Positions 63,469 to 64,000 of a DNA stretch of 64,000 bases are shown here, piece by piece. Numbering within the stretch: position 1 is the stretch's first letter; the number at the start of each line of letters is the position of its first letter. Below the pieces are notes generated by a model. It did not search any database and was not told the DNA's origin. It saw only the letters and a list, made by a program, of their open reading frames with translations. A program made the position numbers and the translations under genes. The DNA comes from a virus: the IMG/VR virus record IMGVR_UViG_3300028581_000018, positions 1 to 64,000 of that record, one strand, 5' to 3'.

Positions 63469-64000
63469 CGTGATGAAAACTGTAATTTTTCATTAAATGA
63501 TCTGAGTATCATGTTTACATTACCAGACACTCGCTTCCTTAAAAGTACATAATTTATATAATGCCTAAACTTTTTACGCTGTGTTTGAAGCTTGTTGTAA
63601 TTTAAGTTGTTAGGATTTAATGTTTTTAGATAACCATTTGGTTGTGTATTCCATATTTGCCTTTGGGCAATAGGGTTAAATTCGCCGCGATCATCTGTGA
63701 TATCCCAGAACTGATTAAATCTTATCTTCTGTTCTTCTTTAGCGTATAGTATATCAATAAAACCTGGGTTAATAATTGGGTAAGCAAGATTTGCAATACC
63801 ATTATTTTTAGACTGAAGATTTAATCTTAGCAACCCTGATGTTTGCTCTGTATTCCAGATTATTGCTTCGTCGAAGTTGTAATCTAAAATTTGAAAATCA
63901 TCTGTGCAGTTGTTTAAATTTCTAGCAACAAAAGATTCTACTGTATATTCTAAACTTCTCAATGTAAATACTTGCTGGCCGCTAGCTACAGGTATCTCAA
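63465..64000 (-). CDS. Partial virion protein, first part beyond the window edge
   Basis: The frame runs through the right edge: upstream of the TTG at 63960-63962 the codons read EIPVASGQQVFT and continue open, so TTG is probably not the start. The visible part includes LNNCTDDFQILDYNFDEAIIW, NPIAQRQIWNTQPNGYLKTL and a basic end (RKKFRHYINYVLLRKRVSG). It belongs to the structural/tail block by position, possibly a tail tube or ring component. No motif is decisive. Confidence 0.65.
   Translation of the reverse strand, partial: EIPVASGQQVFTLRSLEYTVESFVARNLNNCTDDFQILDYNFDEAIIWNTEQTSGLLRLNLQSKNNGIANLAYPIINPGFIDILYAKEEQKIRFNQFWDITDDRGEFNPIAQRQIWNTQPNGYLKTLNPNNLNYNKLQTQRKKFRHYINYVLLRKRVSGNVNMILRSFNEKLQFSSR

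Noticed and set aside
24847-64000. Alternative genetic code (stop reassignment), known in some crAss-like phages
   Set aside because: The giant genes contain no internal in-frame stops under the standard code, and TAG, TGA and TAA are all used as ends in the window, so no recoding is needed.
1-64000. Prophage or host chromosome segment
   Set aside because: No integrase, attachment site, tRNA or host-like gene is visible; the gene set is that of a virulent crAss-like phage.

Overview
The window reads as part of a crAss-like phage genome (order Crassvirales) that infects a Bacteroidota host. The evidence is the gene content: a family B DNA polymerase, a DnaB-type helicase, a DnaG-type primase, family 1 uracil-DNA glycosylase and PD-(D/E)XK nucleases on one strand, facing a block of giant virion or RNA-polymerase proteins of about 1000 to 4050 residues on the other. 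The DNA is strongly AT-rich. The promoter boxes I can find are of the Bacteroidota TAnnTTTG type. Stop codons follow the standard bacterial code, with TAG, TGA and TAA all used as stops, and I saw no tRNA genes.

Positions 1-24.8 kb, plus strand: early and replication genes, tightly packed and often overlapping by 4-20 bases. In order: small hypothetical genes (0-3 kb, with one lone minus-strand gene at 2744-3067); ung, a possible DnaA-like DNA-binding protein, a winged-helix protein and the helicase (3-6 kb); a Sak4-like ATPase and a single-strand binding protein (6.4-7.8 kb); primase and a RuvC-like nuclease (7.9-9.5 kb); a metallopeptidase/VWA gene with its MoxR-type AAA+ partner (10-16.6 kb); a RecB/Cas4-like nuclease (18-19 kb); DNA polymerase (20.1-23.2 kb); and a MazG-like pyrophosphatase (23.9 kb). 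Rho-independent terminators divide this arm at about 7.8, 16.7, 20.1 and 24.8 kb.

Three of these genes are interrupted by five group I introns: two in the VWA gene, two in the MoxR gene and one in the polymerase. For each intron I could place the 5' splice site by a P1 helix with a U-G wobble and the 3' end by a terminal G, and the joined exons restore the expected motif exactly (HELLH, MIDAS Thr, Walker A, the post-Walker-B helix, and the stretch between polymerase motifs B and C). Each intron carries a homing endonuclease: LAGLIDADG in introns 1 and 2, GIY-YIG in introns 3, 4 and 5. They occupy three different positions in the ribozyme fold.

Positions 24.8-64 kb, minus strand: one continuous late operon read from right to left, with gaps of at most about 30 bases. 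From the right edge: a partial virion protein; three proteins carrying peptidoglycan-enzyme domains and repeated GG-P-F/Q motifs; a free-standing GIY-YIG endonuclease; two large structural or ejection proteins; and three giant proteins of 1245, 4049 and 2465 residues. The 4049-residue protein has the DxDxD signature of crAss-like phage RNA polymerases, a HEAWH zincin domain, and a C-terminal train of modules (macro-like, SLOG-like, DUF4326-like, AlkB-like dioxygenase) separated by near-identical TTQPS linkers. The 1245-residue protein has a PD-(D/E)XK nuclease core and a DnaJ domain. The 2465-residue protein has a polyvalent-protein domain, a HEFAH zincin and a C-terminal membrane segment. The likely logic, by inference, is that these giant proteins are packaged and ejected with the DNA, start early transcription and disarm or recruit host factors, after which the plus-strand arm replicates the genome.
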